A stretch of 64,000 nucleotides of DNA from Streptomyces sp. S.PB5 (GCF_030403745.1 NZ_JAQMWP010000001.1:620001-684000); one strand, 5' to 3'; shown: positions 44,138 to 53,102, counted from the first letter of the stretch. Made by a program: numbers and translations. Notes: generated by a model not told the origin, from the sequence alone.

Positions 44138-45724
44138 GTGGATCAGCTGGCCCTGTTGTTCGTGCTGTTGCTCGGGGCCGTGGTGAGTGTCCCGGTGGGG
44201 GACCGGTTCGGACTGCCTGCGCCGGTGCTCATGACCCTGCTCGGGATCGTGCTCGCCCTGCTCGACTTCGTGCCGAACGTCGAGATCCCGCCCGAGCTGA
44301 TCCTGCCGCTGCTGTTGCCGCCGCTGCTCTACGCCGCCGTGCGGCGGACCTCCTGGCGGCAGTTCGCGGCCAACGTCAGACCGATCTTCCTGCTCGCCGT
44401 GGCGCTGGTGTTCGTCACCACGTTCTGTGTGGCCGTCGTCGCCCACGCGATCGTGCCCGGGCTGCCGATCGCCGCCGCCGTCGCGCTGGGCGCGCTGGTC
44501 GCGCCGCCCGACCCGGTCGCCGCGACCGCCGTCGCCGGACAGCTCGGGCTGCCGCGGCGGCTGGTGTCGATCCTGGAGGGCGAGGGGCTCTTCAACGACG
44601 TGACGGCGATCGTGCTGTACCACGTGGCGATCACCGCGGCCGTCAGCGGCTCGTTCACGGTCGGGGAGGCCGCCGTCGAGCTGGTGCTGTCCGCCGTCGT
44701 GGCCGTGGCGATGGGACTCGCCCTCGGCTGGGGCGCCAACCGGCTCATGGACCTGCTCGACGACGCGACCCTGCAGATCGGCCTGACCCTCCTCGTGCCG
44801 TACGCCTCCTATGTGCTGGCCGAGGAGCTGCACGGCTCCGGAGTGCTCGCCGTGCTCACCACCGCCCTGTTCCTCGCCGAGTACGCCACCGACGCCGACG
44901 ACGTGCTCACCCGGCTCGCCGGGCACACCTTCTGGGACATCGTCGACACGCTGGTCACCGGTGTGGCCTTCGGGCTGATCGGGCTCGAACTGCACAACGC
45001 CGTCAGGACCGCGTCCGGCCGGTGGGGCGAGATGCTCGGCTGGGCCGCCGCGATCGTGGGGGTCGTCGTCCTCGTACGGCTGGCGTGGCTGCTGCCCGCG
45101 ACCTGGGTCGCCAAACGGCTGCACGCCAAGCAGGACTACGACGAGGAGATCCCCATGAGCTGGCGGGAGACCGTCGTCATGTGGTGGTCCGGGATGCGTG
45201 GGGTGGCGTCCGTGGCGCTGGCACTGGCGATTCCGCTGAAGACCGACGAGGGGTCGGCCTTTCCCGACCGGGACGAGATCGTCTTCATCGCGTTCGGGGT
45301 CATCATGGCGACCCTGGTGCTGCAGGGGCTGACCCTGCCGTGGCTCGTGAGGAAGCTCGGGGTGAAGGCCGACACCGAGCGGGAGAAGGAGTTCGAGAAG
45401 GCGCTGGCGATCCGGGCGGCCAAGGCGGCCAAACGCAGGCTACGGGAGATCGAGGAGGTCGAGGAGCTGCCGGAGGAGCTGTCCGAGCAGATGCTGCGGC
45501 GGGCCTTCGAGATCGGGATCCGGATCAGCCCGGACATGGGGGACGAGGAGCGGCGGGAGGCGCATCAGCAGCGGGTCACACGGCTGAAGCGGGTCCGGCG
45601 GATCCAGGGCGAGATGCTGAGCGCCGCGCGCCACGAGGTGCTGGCGGCGCGGAGCGAGGCGGGGGCCGATCCCGAGATCGTGGACCGGGTGCTGAGACAC
45701 CTCGACGTGCGCAGTCTGCGGTGA
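44138..45724 (+). CDS. CPA1-family Na+/H+ antiporter
   Basis: A 528-aa membrane transporter. Roughly 12 helices occupy residues 1-405, with conserved segments LVAPPDPVAATAVAG near 124 (cation site), EGEGLFNDVTAIVLYH near 147 and MWWSGMRGVASVALALAIPL near 348. The C-terminal 110 residues are a charged, coiled-coil-like cytoplasmic domain (EKEFEKALAIRAAKAAKRRL). This layout matches bacterial NhaP/YjcE-type exchangers. GTG 44138 has CGGAGCC about 8 nt upstream. It is probably monocistronic. Confidence 0.92.
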   Translation: MDQLALLFVLLLGAVVSVPVGDRFGLPAPVLMTLLGIVLALLDFVPNVEIPPELILPLLLPPLLYAAVRRTSWRQFAANVRPIFLLAVALVFVTTFCVAVVAHAIVPGLPIAAAVALGALVAPPDPVAATAVAGQLGLPRRLVSILEGEGLFNDVTAIVLYHVAITAAVSGSFTVGEAAVELVLSAVVAVAMGLALGWGANRLMDLLDDATLQIGLTLLVPYASYVLAEELHGSGVLAVLTTALFLAEYATDADDVLTRLAGHTFWDIVDTLVTGVAFGLIGLELHNAVRTASGRWGEMLGWAAAIVGVVVLVRLAWLLPATWVAKRLHAKQDYDEEIPMSWRETVVMWWSGMRGVASVALALAIPLKTDEGSAFPDRDEIVFIAFGVIMATLVLQGLTLPWLVRKLGVKADTEREKEFEKALAIRAAKAAKRRLREIEEVEELPEELSEQMLRRAFEIGIRISPDMGDEERREAHQQRVTRLKRVRRIQGEMLSAARHEVLAARSEAGADPEIVDRVLRHLDVRSLR

Positions 45725-45780
45725 TCCGGCCGTCGCATGGCGATCACGTAAAGGGAAATGACTTTGCGGGCGGCCCTTTT

Positions 45781-45792
45781 TAGGGTGGTGGC
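45781..45792 (+). promoter_or_regulatory. Leaderless promoter (-10) of the SDR gene
   Basis: TAGGGT at 45781-45786 ends 6 nt before the SDR ATG. TTTTTAGGGT gives a clear -10; the -35 (TGACTT, 17-bp spacer) is weak. No Shine-Dalgarno sequence is present, which fits a leaderless mRNA. Confidence 0.55.
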
Positions 45793-46533
45793 ATGGCTCG
45801 CAATGTGGTGATCAGTGGTGGCGGTACGGGAATTGGGCTGGCGGCGGCCCGTGTCTTCGCCGCGGACGGGGACCGGGTGCTGCTGCTCGGGCGGCGCAAG
45901 GACGTGCTGGAGCAGGCCGGGGTGGCGGGGGCGTTGAGCTACGCGGCCGATCTCAGTGACACGGCGAGTGTGCGCGGGGTCGCCGAGTTCGTCGGGCGGG
46001 AGCTGGGGACCGTGGATGTGCTGATCCACAGTGCCGGGGGCGCCGGGCACCTTGAACCGCCGGCCGAGGGCGACGATCCGCTCGACGCCGTCGCCCACAA
46101 CTGGACCGTCAACTTCCGGATCAATCTGCTGACCGCCGCGCTGCTCACCGAGGCGCTGAAGGACCGGCTCGCCTCGCCCGGCGGACGGGTGCTGTTCGTC
46201 AGTTCCATCGCCGCCTACCGGGGGTCCGGGAGCGGGGCCTACGGGGCGGCCAAGGCCGGGCTGCATCCGTACGCCCATGATCTGACGCGCGAGCTCGGGC
46301 CGCGCGGGATCACCGTGAACGTGGTCGCGCCCGGCTATGTGGAGGACACCGAGTTCTTCGGGGCGGCCATCGACCCCGCCCGGCGGGAGCGGCTGATCGG
46401 CGAGACCCCCAACGGGCGTGCCGGGACGCCCGGCGACGTCGCCGGCACGCTGCACTGGCTGGCCTCGCCCGGCGCCGGGCATGTGACGTCGCAGGTCGTG
46501 CAGGTCAATGGGGGTGCTGAGCGGGGGCGTTGA
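45793..46533 (+). CDS. Short-chain dehydrogenase/reductase
   Basis: A 246-aa NAD(P)-dependent oxidoreductase of the classical SDR type. The cofactor loop is VVISGGGTGIGLAAARVFAA near residue 4, the LIHSAGG motif (NNAG equivalent) near 77, the catalytic Ser in LFVSSIAAYRGSGSG near 133, and the YxxxK pair in GAYGAAKAGL near 149. GITVNVVAPGYVEDTEF and TSQVVQVNGGAERGR close the domain. The substrate cannot be deduced. The ATG lies 6 nt after a -10 box. Its last 45 bp are repeated 98 bp downstream. Confidence 0.93.
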   Translation: MARNVVISGGGTGIGLAAARVFAADGDRVLLLGRRKDVLEQAGVAGALSYAADLSDTASVRGVAEFVGRELGTVDVLIHSAGGAGHLEPPAEGDDPLDAVAHNWTVNFRINLLTAALLTEALKDRLASPGGRVLFVSSIAAYRGSGSGAYGAAKAGLHPYAHDLTRELGPRGITVNVVAPGYVEDTEFFGAAIDPARRERLIGETPNGRAGTPGDVAGTLHWLASPGAGHVTSQVVQVNGGAERGR

Positions 46534-46634
46534 GGGTTCTTTTCTGCTGGGGGGCCGGGGGTCGCCCCCCGGGTGGGTGCAGCACTTCGCAGGTCGTGCA
46601 GGTCAACGGGGGCGCCGAGCGGGGGCGTTGAGGG
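46489..46634 (+). repeat. Duplication of the SDR gene 3' end
   Basis: The 48-bp segment 46489-46536, encoding the last SDR residues (SQVVQVNGGAERGR) and stop, recurs at 46587-46634 with three mismatches, all third-position-like (T to C). The second copy has no gene body, so it is a vestige. A hairpin lies between the copies. Confidence 0.85.
46555..46572 (+). terminator. Hairpin after the SDR gene
   Basis: CCGGGGG (46555-46561) and CCCCCGG (46566-46572) pair perfectly around TCGC, 21 nt after the SDR stop. A probable terminator that sits between the two copies of the SDR 3' end. Confidence 0.65.
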
Positions 46635-46677
46635 GCGGCCGGCGAGGAGGTGTGCCGAGCCGCCCCACGAGCGGTCG

Positions 46678-47790
46678 TCAGCGGCCCGCCCTCGGTGGCT
46701 CGTGGGCTCGGCGGGGGCCGCCGTCCGGGGAGGTGGGGCGGTTGCCGTTGACGCCGGGGGGCAGGGTGGCGTCCGCCGTGTTGACCCGGGGCAGGGCGTA
46801 CGGGTGGTGCTCGGAGAGCCAGCGGAGCATGCGTTCGCGGACCGTGACCCGGACCGTCCAGATGTCGTCCGCGTCCTTGGCGGTGACCAGGGCCCGTACC
46901 TGCATGGTGTTCGGGGTGGAGTCGGTGACGGTCAGGTCGTAGGCGCGGCCGTCCCAGGCCGGGCAGTCGCGCAGGATGTCCCGGAGCTGCTCGCGCATCG
47001 CGTCCATCGGAGCCGAGTGGTCCAGGTGCCAGTAGACGATGCCGGTCATCTGGGCGCCGCCGCGCGACCAGTTCTCGAAGGGCTTGGAGGTGAAGTACGA
47101 CACCGGCATGGTGATCCGGCGTTCGTCCCAGGTGCGGACCGTCAGGAACGTGAGGGTGATCTCCTCGACCGTGCCCCACTCGCCGTCCACCACGACTGTG
47201 TCCCCTATGCGCACCATGTCGCCGAACGCGATCTGCAGCCCCGCGAACATGTTGCTCAGCGTGGACTGCGCGGCGACACCGGCGACGATGCCGAGGATGC
47301 CGGCCGAGGCCAGCAGCGAGGCGCCGGCCGCGCGCATCGCCGGGAACGTCAGCAGCATCGCGGCGATCGCCACGACGGCGACGATCGCGGTGACCACCCG
47401 TGTGATGAGGGTCACCTGGGTACGGACGCGCCGGACCCGAGCCGGATCGCGCTGGGCGCGGGTGTAGCGGGTGTACGTCGTCTCGACGACCGCCGCCGCG
47501 ATCCGGATCGTCAGCCAGGCCGTCGCCCCGATGAGCACCAGCGTCAGCGTCCGGCCGATGCCGATCCGGTGGGCCTCCAGCACCCGAGCCTCGTCGTAGG
47601 ACCCTCTCAGCAGGGCCGCGAAGATGACGAGCTGGTAGGGGATGCGGCCGCGGCGCAGCAGGCCCCAGAGCGGGGTCTCACTGTGCCGTTCGTCGGCCTT
47701 CCGCATCAGGAGGTCGGTCGCCCAGCCGATGAGCAGCGTGAGGACGACCGAGCCGCCGATGACGATCAACGGGCGCAGTACGTTCTCCAT
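46678..47790 (-). CDS. MscS-type mechanosensitive ion channel
   Basis: A 370-aa small-conductance channel. About four helices precede the pore: LIVIGGSVVLTLLIGWATDL at the N-terminus, LTLVLIGATAWLTIRIAAAV near 82, VVTAIVAVVAIAAMLLTF near 130 and the pore helix AGILGIVAGVAAQSTLSNMF near 165. The MscS beta domain follows (VRIGDTVVVDGEWGTVEEIT near 196) and a C-terminal Pro/Arg-rich tail is disordered. It vents solutes on osmotic downshock. ATG 47790 sits 7 nt after a -10 box TACGGT, so the transcript may be leaderless. It is divergent from the hydrolase gene, with only 29 bp between starts. Confidence 0.93.
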   Translation of the reverse strand: MENVLRPLIVIGGSVVLTLLIGWATDLLMRKADERHSETPLWGLLRRGRIPYQLVIFAALLRGSYDEARVLEAHRIGIGRTLTLVLIGATAWLTIRIAAAVVETTYTRYTRAQRDPARVRRVRTQVTLITRVVTAIVAVVAIAAMLLTFPAMRAAGASLLASAGILGIVAGVAAQSTLSNMFAGLQIAFGDMVRIGDTVVVDGEWGTVEEITLTFLTVRTWDERRITMPVSYFTSKPFENWSRGGAQMTGIVYWHLDHSAPMDAMREQLRDILRDCPAWDGRAYDLTVTDSTPNTMQVRALVTAKDADDIWTVRVTVRERMLRWLSEHHPYALPRVNTADATLPPGVNGNRPTSPDGGPRRAHEPPRAGR

Positions 47791-47797
47791 GTCTTCG

Positions 47798-47813
47798 ACC
47801 GTACTGGCACGAT
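47798..47813. promoter_or_regulatory. Divergent, back-to-back leaderless promoters
   Basis: Leftward: TACGGT (47798-47803, minus strand), 7 nt before the mscS-like ATG. Rightward: CACGAT (47808-47813), 6 nt before the hydrolase ATG. The two -10 boxes are only 4 bp apart, so their start regions exclude each other on the same DNA. Confidence 0.5.
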
Positions 47814-47819
47814 GGGCTC

Positions 47820-48389
47820 ATGAACATCATGCTCTTTCACTCGACGTACGGTCTGCGGCCCGCGGTGCGCGCGGCGGCGGACCGGCTGCGCGCCGCCGGA
47901 CACGAGGTGTGGACGCCGGACCTGTTCGAGGGGAGCACGTTCGAGACGGTCGAGGAGGGCCTGGAGTTCAAGGAGCGGATCGGCAAGGACGAGCTGCTCA
48001 AGCGGGCCGTGCTGGCCGCGGCGCCCTACTCGGAGCGGGGCCTTGTGTACGCCGGGTTCTCCTTCGGCGCCTCCGTCGCGCAGACCCTCGCTCTCGGCGA
48101 CGACAAGGCGCGCGGGCTGCTGCTTCTGCACGGCACCTCGGACATCGCCGCCAACGCCTCGGTCGACGAGCTGCCGGTCCAGCTGCATGTCGCCGAGCCG
48201 GACGCCTTCGAGACCGACGACTGGCTGAGCTCCTGGTATCTCCAGATGGGCCGGGCCGGCGCCGATGTGGAGATCTACCGGTACGCCGGGGCCGGTCACC
48301 TGTACACCGACCCCGACCTGCCGGACTGGGACGAGGAGGCCGCCGAGGCCACCTGGAGAGTGGCGCTCGGCTTCCTCGACTCGCTCTAG
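47820..48389 (+). CDS. Dienelactone hydrolase-like alpha/beta hydrolase
   Basis: A 189-aa protein with an alpha/beta hydrolase fold of the dienelactone hydrolase family. The N-terminal MNIMLFHSTYGLRPAVRAAA and GHEVWTPDLFEG are typical. The nucleophile elbow is YAGFSFGAS near residue 78, with Ser in place of the Cys of true dienelactone hydrolases. The acid and His are probably in VAEPDAFETDDW and YAGAGHLYTDPDLP near 160. It is shorter than most family members and may act on small esters or be degenerate. The ATG follows CACGAT by 6 nt. Confidence 0.82.
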   Translation: MNIMLFHSTYGLRPAVRAAADRLRAAGHEVWTPDLFEGSTFETVEEGLEFKERIGKDELLKRAVLAAAPYSERGLVYAGFSFGASVAQTLALGDDKARGLLLLHGTSDIAANASVDELPVQLHVAEPDAFETDDWLSSWYLQMGRAGADVEIYRYAGAGHLYTDPDLPDWDEEAAEATWRVALGFLDSL

Positions 48390-48428
48390 ACGGCGCCTCG
48401 CTCTAGACGGGGCCCCGCCTTAGGCGGT

Positions 48429-49412
48429 TCAGCCGGCCGCCCGGTACGCCGCCCAGTTCTGCTGCATGCGCGTCACCTGGCCCGCGGTGAACTGGTACAT
48501 GCAGTCGTCGTACGTGTAGTCCATGAAGTTGTGGATCGGGTCGACGCCCGGCTTGGTGGTGCAGGTGTCGCGGCCGGTCGGGCACTCGTACGCGGCGCTC
48601 TTCTCGGCGGGGGTGTCGTCGACGTAGTCGCCCTTGCCGTTACAGCCGCCCTGGAAGGTGTGGTACAGCCCCATCCAGTGGCCGACCTCGTGGGTGGCGG
48701 TGTCGCCCTCGTCGTAGTTGGTGGCCGAGCCGCCGGGCAGGGACGCGTCGAGGAGGACGACGCCGTCCATGGACGGGCTGGCCTTGTACGAGCTGGGGAA
48801 GGTGGCCCAGCCGAGGAGGCCGTCGCCGAGGTTGGCGGAGTAGATGTTGAGCGCGTTGGCGCCGCCCTTGCGCAGGGCGGACTTCATCGCCTTCTCCTCG
48901 GCGGAGCCGTAACCGACGTTGTACCAGGCCGCGTTGTCGGTGTAGTCGGTGCCGGCCAGCGTGAACTGGTAGCCGGAGTCGACGTTCCCGGTGCCCTGGC
49001 CGGCGTAGGCCGCGTTCAGGACGTTCAGCTGGGCGGTGATGTCGGAGGAGCTGAGCTGGCCGGTGGCCCCGTCGTGGATGACGTGGAAGTACACCGGGAT
49101 GCTCGTCGAGGCGGCCGCGGCGAGGCTCCGGCTGCCGGAGGACGGCAGTTTGTCGAGCTTGGCGCGCAGATCGGCATCCATCGACTGGGCCTTGGCGGTG
49201 CTGATCTCGTTGGGCTCGGCGACCGTCTCGCCGCTGTGGCCGGGACGGGCCTCACGGGCGGCGGCATTGGTGTCCGTGTCGGCGCAGTCGGCGGCGGACG
49301 AGATCTGGGCCGCTGCAAGCCCGGCGGGTGCCGACAGCGGGGTGAGCATCAGGGTTCCGGCCACGGCTGCGGTGGTGAGGAGACGTCTGGATATCCGGGC
49401 AGGCGCACGCAT
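48429..49412 (-). CDS. Secreted M43-family zinc metalloprotease
   Basis: A 327-aa exported protease. A signal peptide spans residues 1-35 ([20 protein letters not shown] then PAGLAAA), and a propeptide-like region follows. The catalytic zinc motif is [16 protein letters not shown] near residue 243, in the HExxHxxGxxH form but with Glu-Val-Gly-His spacing, and the Met-turn is [16 protein letters not shown] near 297. The family is pappalysin/cytophagalysin-like; substrates are unknown. The ATG has AGGAG 6 nt upstream. It has its own promoter (TTTACA/TAATCT) and stands alone. Confidence 0.93.
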   Translation of the reverse strand: MRAPARISRRLLTTAAVAGTLMLTPLSAPAGLAAAQISSAADCADTDTNAAAREARPGHSGETVAEPNEISTAKAQSMDADLRAKLDKLPSSGSRSLAAAASTSIPVYFHVIHDGATGQLSSSDITAQLNVLNAAYAGQGTGNVDSGYQFTLAGTDYTDNAAWYNVGYGSAEEKAMKSALRKGGANALNIYSANLGDGLLGWATFPSSYKASPSMDGVVLLDASLPGGSATNYDEGDTATHEVGHWMGLYHTFQGGCNGKGDYVDDTPAEKSAAYECPTGRDTCTTKPGVDPIHNFMDYTYDDCMYQFTAGQVTRMQQNWAAYRAAG

Positions 49413-49473
49413 GCAGGCTCCTGGTGGGATGCGGAAGGAAGCGGTACGCAGGGGTTTCCTGGCCGCCGCCCGG

Positions 49474-49503
49474 AGATTACGTGTACATGCTCAAGCCTGT
49501 AAA
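49474..49503 (-). promoter_or_regulatory. Promoter of the M43 metalloprotease gene
   Basis: Minus strand: TTTACA (49498-49503), 18 bp, TAATCT (49474-49479). Both boxes are close to consensus. The predicted leader is about 55 nt. Confidence 0.65.
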
Positions 49504-49576
49504 TGCCCCCGCCGCGGCGGATGGTGTGGCCGGAACCGGACCGGGCCCGCACCACCCGCCGTCGACGGGACCCGCC

Positions 49577-51238
49577 TTACACCGGGTCGTACGTCCGCTC
49601 GACCTTCTGCGTGCCGCTGCGCGTGCGGTACGAACGGGCCCAGGACGAGGTCGCGTCGGCCTTCGTCCGGTCGGAGAGGACGTAGTAGTCCATCTGTGCG
49701 CGGGCGGCCGTGATGTCCAGGACGCCGTAGCCGTGGCGGTCGGTGTCGACCCAGTGGACATGCCGGTTGGCGGCCTTGATGACCGGCGAGGCGAGCGCGG
49801 AGACCACGCCCTCGGGGACCTTCAGGATGTCGTCGAGGTTGTCGGAGGTCACCGACGTGACGACGAACTCGGTGGCGGCCGAGGCGGACAGCGGATACGT
49901 ACCGGCGTCCACCGGCACGTCGTTGGCCCACGCCATGTGGATGTCGCCGGTCAGGAACACGGTGTTGCGGATCGCGTTCGAGCGGAGGTGGGCGAGCAGT
50001 TCACGGCGGTCGTCCGTGTAGCCGTCCCACTGGTCGGTGTTGAGGGCGAGCCCCTCCTTCGGCAGCCCGAGCAGCTCGGCGAGCGGCTTGAGCAGGTCGG
50101 CGGAGAGCGAGCCGATGGCGAAGGGCGAGATCATCACCGAGTTGCCGACCAGCCGCCAGGCGGTGTCGGAGGACTTCAGCCCGGCCTTCAGCCAGTCGAG
50201 TTGGGCCCGCCCGGTGAGCGTGCGGTCCGGGTCGTCGACCGAGCCGTTGCCGACGGAGACCTGCTGCGAGCGGAAGGAGCGCAGGTCGAGCAGCGACAGA
50301 TCGACCAGTTTGCCGAAGCGCAGCCGCCGGTAGGTCGTCCCCGCGATCGCCGGACGCACCGGCATCCACTCGAAGTAGGCCTGCTTGGCGGCCGCCTGAC
50401 GCGCGGCCCAGGCGCCCTCCGCCCCCTCGGTGTGGTTCTCGGCCCCGCCCGACCAGGCGTCGTTGGCGAACTCGTGGTCGTCCCAGATTGCGACGACGGG
50501 CGCCGCCGCGTGCAGCGCCTGGAGGTCGGCATCGGTCTTGTACTTGCCGTGCCGGGTGCGGTAGTCGGCCAGCGACAGGATCTCGTGGGTCGGCGCGTGC
50601 TGCCGTACGACGGTGTCGCGCGTCCCGTACTCGCCGGTGCCGTACTCGTAGATGTAGTCGCCCAGATGCAGCCAGGCGTCCAGGTCGCCGCGCGCCGCGA
50701 GATGGCGGTACGCGGAGAAGTAGCCGGCCTCCCAGTTGGCGCAGGAGACCACGCCGAAGCGCAGGTTGGACACGGCCGCGTCCGCCGCCGGCGCGGTGCG
50801 GGTACGCGCCACCGGGGAGTCCGTGCCGCCCGCCGAGAAGCGGAACCAGTAGTCGGTGGCCGGGGCCAGGCCGCGGATGTCGGCCTTCACGGTGTGGTCG
50901 GACGCGGCGGTCGCGGTGACGGAACCCTTGGCGACGACGTTCGTCAGCGCCTTGTCCGTGGCGACGATCCAGCTCACCTCGGTGTCCGGGCCGAGCCCGG
51001 AGCCGGGTATCGCCTCGGCGGTGGGGGTCACCCGGGTCCACAGCAGGACGCCGTCCGGGAGCGGGTCGCCGGAGGCGAGGCCGTGCAGAAAGGCGGGGGC
51101 CTCGGTGGCCGCGCGGGCCGGGATCGCGGCGGCGAGCGGACCGGCCAGGACGGCAGTGGCCGCCGCGGCCTTGACGACCGTACGGCGGCGCGGCGACAGG
51201 GAGTTGAGATGCTCGGTTGCTCTGAATCTACTGGTCAC
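49577..51238 (-). CDS. Tat-exported PhoD-type alkaline phosphatase
   Basis: A 553-aa secreted metallophosphoesterase. The twin-arginine signal is [20 protein letters not shown] at residues 15-34. An N-terminal Fn3-like domain (PhoD_N) starts near 48 with [20 protein letters not shown], and the metal-binding catalytic core has [24 protein letters not shown] near 192, [16 protein letters not shown] near 250 and [15 protein letters not shown] near 420. It releases phosphate from phosphoesters outside the cell. GTG 51238 lies 8 nt after a TAACCT -10 box. No obvious PHO box is visible upstream. Confidence 0.93.
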   Translation of the reverse strand: MTSRFRATEHLNSLSPRRRTVVKAAAATAVLAGPLAAAIPARAATEAPAFLHGLASGDPLPDGVLLWTRVTPTAEAIPGSGLGPDTEVSWIVATDKALTNVVAKGSVTATAASDHTVKADIRGLAPATDYWFRFSAGGTDSPVARTRTAPAADAAVSNLRFGVVSCANWEAGYFSAYRHLAARGDLDAWLHLGDYIYEYGTGEYGTRDTVVRQHAPTHEILSLADYRTRHGKYKTDADLQALHAAAPVVAIWDDHEFANDAWSGGAENHTEGAEGAWAARQAAAKQAYFEWMPVRPAIAGTTYRRLRFGKLVDLSLLDLRSFRSQQVSVGNGSVDDPDRTLTGRAQLDWLKAGLKSSDTAWRLVGNSVMISPFAIGSLSADLLKPLAELLGLPKEGLALNTDQWDGYTDDRRELLAHLRSNAIRNTVFLTGDIHMAWANDVPVDAGTYPLSASAATEFVVTSVTSDNLDDILKVPEGVVSALASPVIKAANRHVHWVDTDRHGYGVLDITAARAQMDYYVLSDRTKADATSSWARSYRTRSGTQKVERTYDPV

Positions 51239-51246
51239 GAGCGATC

Positions 51247-51252
51247 AGGTTA
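51247..51252 (-). promoter_or_regulatory. Leaderless -10 box of the phoD-like gene
   Basis: Minus strand TAACCT, 8 nt before GTG 51238. The -35 region overlaps the arm of the downstream terminator hairpin and is weak. Supports a leaderless mRNA. Confidence 0.45.
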
Positions 51253-51268
51253 CTGGCCGGTATGAACG

Positions 51269-51302
51269 AGAGCGGGCGAACCGGTGAAAGTTCGCCCGCT
51301 CT
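51269..51302 (-). terminator. Terminator between the DsbA-like and phoD-like genes
   Basis: AGAGCGGGCGAAC (51269-51281) pairs perfectly with GTTCGCCCGCTCT (51290-51302), a 13-bp stem with an 8-nt loop. It is 64 nt past the end of the DsbA-like gene and immediately before the phoD-like promoter. Confidence 0.85.
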
Positions 51303-51365
51303 TCGGCCGTAGGTCGTCTCGGACCGGGGTCGGGCCAGGGGTCAGGCCCAGGTTCAGGCTCGGGC

Positions 51366-52178
51366 TCAGGCCTTGAGAGCCGCCTCGATCGCGGTGTTGA
51401 AGTCGGCCACCGTCATCGGCGCGTTGTCGCTGCCCGGGGCGGTCAGCGCCTTGCCGTCCATCTTCAGGGTCGGGGTGCCCTGGACGCCGCTGTCGTCGAA
51501 CTTCGCGGACATCTCCAGCGCCCACTTGTCGTAGGTGCCGTTCTTCACGGCGTTCTGGAAGGTCTTGTTGCCCTTCAGGGCGTCGACCGTGTCCGCGATC
51601 TCGATGAGGTAGGAGTCGTCCTTGAACTTGTCGTCGGACTCCTCCGGGTGCCACTTCGCCGAGTACATCGCGGTCTTGTACTCAAGGAACGCCTCGGGGC
51701 TGACGTTGAGCGCCGCGCCCAGCGCGCTGAGCGCGTTCTTCGAGCCCTCGCCGGTCAGGCTCCGGTCGAGGAAGCTCGCGCCGATGAACTGGACCTTGTA
51801 CTTGCCGTCCTCGACGCCCTTGTCCAGGGTCGCGCCGACCGTCTGCTCGAACTGGGCGCAGACCGGGCAGCGCGGGTCCTCGTACATCTCGAGGGTCTTC
51901 TTGGCGCTGCTCTTGCCGATGACGACCGTCGTGCCGTCGGCGCCCGTGGTGTTGGCCGGCTTGACGAGCTTGTCGTCCTTCGCCGCCTCCCAGTAGCCGG
52001 GCTTGTTGCCCTGGACGACCGCGTAGCCGATGCCGCCGGCTATCGCGAGGACGCTGACGACCGAGAAGGCCACGATGACCTGCCGCTTGACCTTGGCACG
52101 CTTGGCCTGGCGCTCGCGCTCCTCGCGCAGCCGCTCGCGGGCCGCCGTCTTCGCCGCCTGGCTGTTCCGCTTGCTCAT
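51366..52178 (-). CDS. Membrane-anchored DsbA-like thioredoxin-fold protein
   Basis: A 270-aa protein. A basic cytoplasmic N-terminus (MSKRNSQAAKTAARERLREE) precedes one helix (VIVAFSVVSVLAIAGGIGYA, near 40-60), so the rest is outside. The thioredoxin fold starts near residue 85 with KKTLEMYEDPRCPVCAQFEQ; the active site is CPVC. The cis-Pro segment is GVQGTPTLKMDG near 240. It belongs to the DsbA/DsbG-like, mycobacterial-type oxidoreductases that catalyse disulfide exchange in secreted proteins. ATG 52178 has GGAG 8 nt upstream. The unknown membrane protein gene upstream may be co-transcribed. Confidence 0.92.
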   Translation of the reverse strand: MSKRNSQAAKTAARERLREERERQAKRAKVKRQVIVAFSVVSVLAIAGGIGYAVVQGNKPGYWEAAKDDKLVKPANTTGADGTTVVIGKSSAKKTLEMYEDPRCPVCAQFEQTVGATLDKGVEDGKYKVQFIGASFLDRSLTGEGSKNALSALGAALNVSPEAFLEYKTAMYSAKWHPEESDDKFKDDSYLIEIADTVDALKGNKTFQNAVKNGTYDKWALEMSAKFDDSGVQGTPTLKMDGKALTAPGSDNAPMTVADFNTAIEAALKA

Positions 52179-52200
52179 GGGTGATCTCCGTAAGGGGACG

Positions 52201-52217
52201 CGCACAACTCGTGTGCG
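52201..52217. other. Inverted repeat upstream of the DsbA-like gene
   Basis: CGCACA-ACTCG-TGTGCG is a perfect 6-bp inverted repeat, 23 bp upstream of the DsbA-like start, with a further GTGCGCACAC-type sequence at about 52229. It could be an operator or a weak hairpin between the two leftward genes. Confidence 0.4.
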
Positions 52218-52287
52218 GGATATCTGGGGTGCGCACACCGGGTGCGCGGGATGCATGGGGCACTGGTGGTGCTCGGCTGGCGTTCGG

Positions 52288-52980
52288 TCAGACGAACGCG
52301 ACCGGGCACGGCGGTCCACGCCGTCCCAGGGAGTGCGCGAGGATCCGGTCGCGCACGAGAGCGGTACGACGACGCGGGCGCCGCGGGGTGCGGGCGGCGG
52401 GGGTCCGGCGTACCGTCACCGCGGCGACGGCCAGCAGGAGCGGCCGGAACGTGGTCGCCACCGCCGCGCCGAGCAGCTGGGCCAGCGCCCGCTCGCCGCG
52501 GCGCAGCCAGGCGGCCGCGACGAGACCGACGCCGATGTGGGCGCCGAGCAGCAGCCAGGCGGCCTGGGGATCGGTGTGGGCGAGGGCGCCCGCGAGGCGG
52601 TCGGTGTCGGTACCGGTGACCCGGGCCAGCGGACTGCCGACGCTGGTGCCGTCGCCGCAGAACACGTTCCAGCCGACCGAGCGCAGGGGGCCCGCGACGG
52701 GTCCGCCGGCGGCGCCGTAACAGACGTGCTGCCCGGTGGTGAAGACGGTGTCGGCGGCCAGCTCCAGCGGGATCACCAGGGCGGCGATCCGCCCGAAGCT
52801 CCGCTCGCGGCCGGCGAGGGCGTATGCGAGGACGAACACCGCGGCCGCGATCAGGGCCACGGTGTTCAGGGGCAGCGGGACCCGGGACAGCAGCACGTGC
52901 GACGCGGTGCTGAGCGTCACGACGAGTGCCGTGAACAGCGCCGCGCGGAGCGCTCGTAGCTGGGTCCCGGATATGTCCAT
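52288..52980 (-). CDS. Integral membrane protein of unknown function
   Basis: A 230-aa protein that I do not recognise. Four to five hydrophobic segments are visible: LFTALVVTLSTASHVLL near 15-31, VALIAAAVFVLAYALAG near 41-57, IAALVIPLELAADTVF near 65-80, AWLLLGAHIGVGLVAAAWL near 140-158 and FRPLLLAVAAVTV near 178-190. Two Cys flank an outer loop (GQHVCYGAA and WNVFCGDG). The C-terminal 35 residues are very basic. It is upstream of the DsbA-like gene and a CxxC motif is missing, so it is not a typical VKOR or DsbD partner. ATG 52980 has no clear Shine-Dalgarno sequence. Confidence 0.75.
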   Translation of the reverse strand: MDISGTQLRALRAALFTALVVTLSTASHVLLSRVPLPLNTVALIAAAVFVLAYALAGRERSFGRIAALVIPLELAADTVFTTGQHVCYGAAGGPVAGPLRSVGWNVFCGDGTSVGSPLARVTGTDTDRLAGALAHTDPQAAWLLLGAHIGVGLVAAAWLRRGERALAQLLGAAVATTFRPLLLAVAAVTVRRTPAARTPRRPRRRTALVRDRILAHSLGRRGPPCPVAFV

Positions 52981-53054
52981 AGCGCAGAGAGTGTGTCACG
53001 CGGGCCTGTAAGGGACCCCTAAAAGATTCCTGTGAGCGGCCCTGTCGTTATGAC

Positions 53055-53097
53055 CCTGTTGTCGTCGGCCCGTTGTTGCAGGCCTGTTGTCGTCGGC
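53055..53097. repeat. 15-bp direct repeat downstream of the DUF2252 gene
   Basis: CCTGTTGTCGTCGGC occurs at 53055-53069 and 53083-53097, 28 bp apart start to start, in the short gap past the DUF2252 gene. No function assigned. Confidence 0.6.
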
Positions 53098-53102
53098 GGT
53101 TT

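Noticed and set aside
48934..48942. TTGTCGGTG as another damage promoter
   Set aside because: It lies inside the metalloprotease gene, antisense to it, and no -10 hexamer follows at 8 nt.
52288..52980. VKOR partner of the DsbA-like protein
   Set aside because: The protein lacks the CxxC motif and the Ser/Cys loop pattern of VKOR enzymes.
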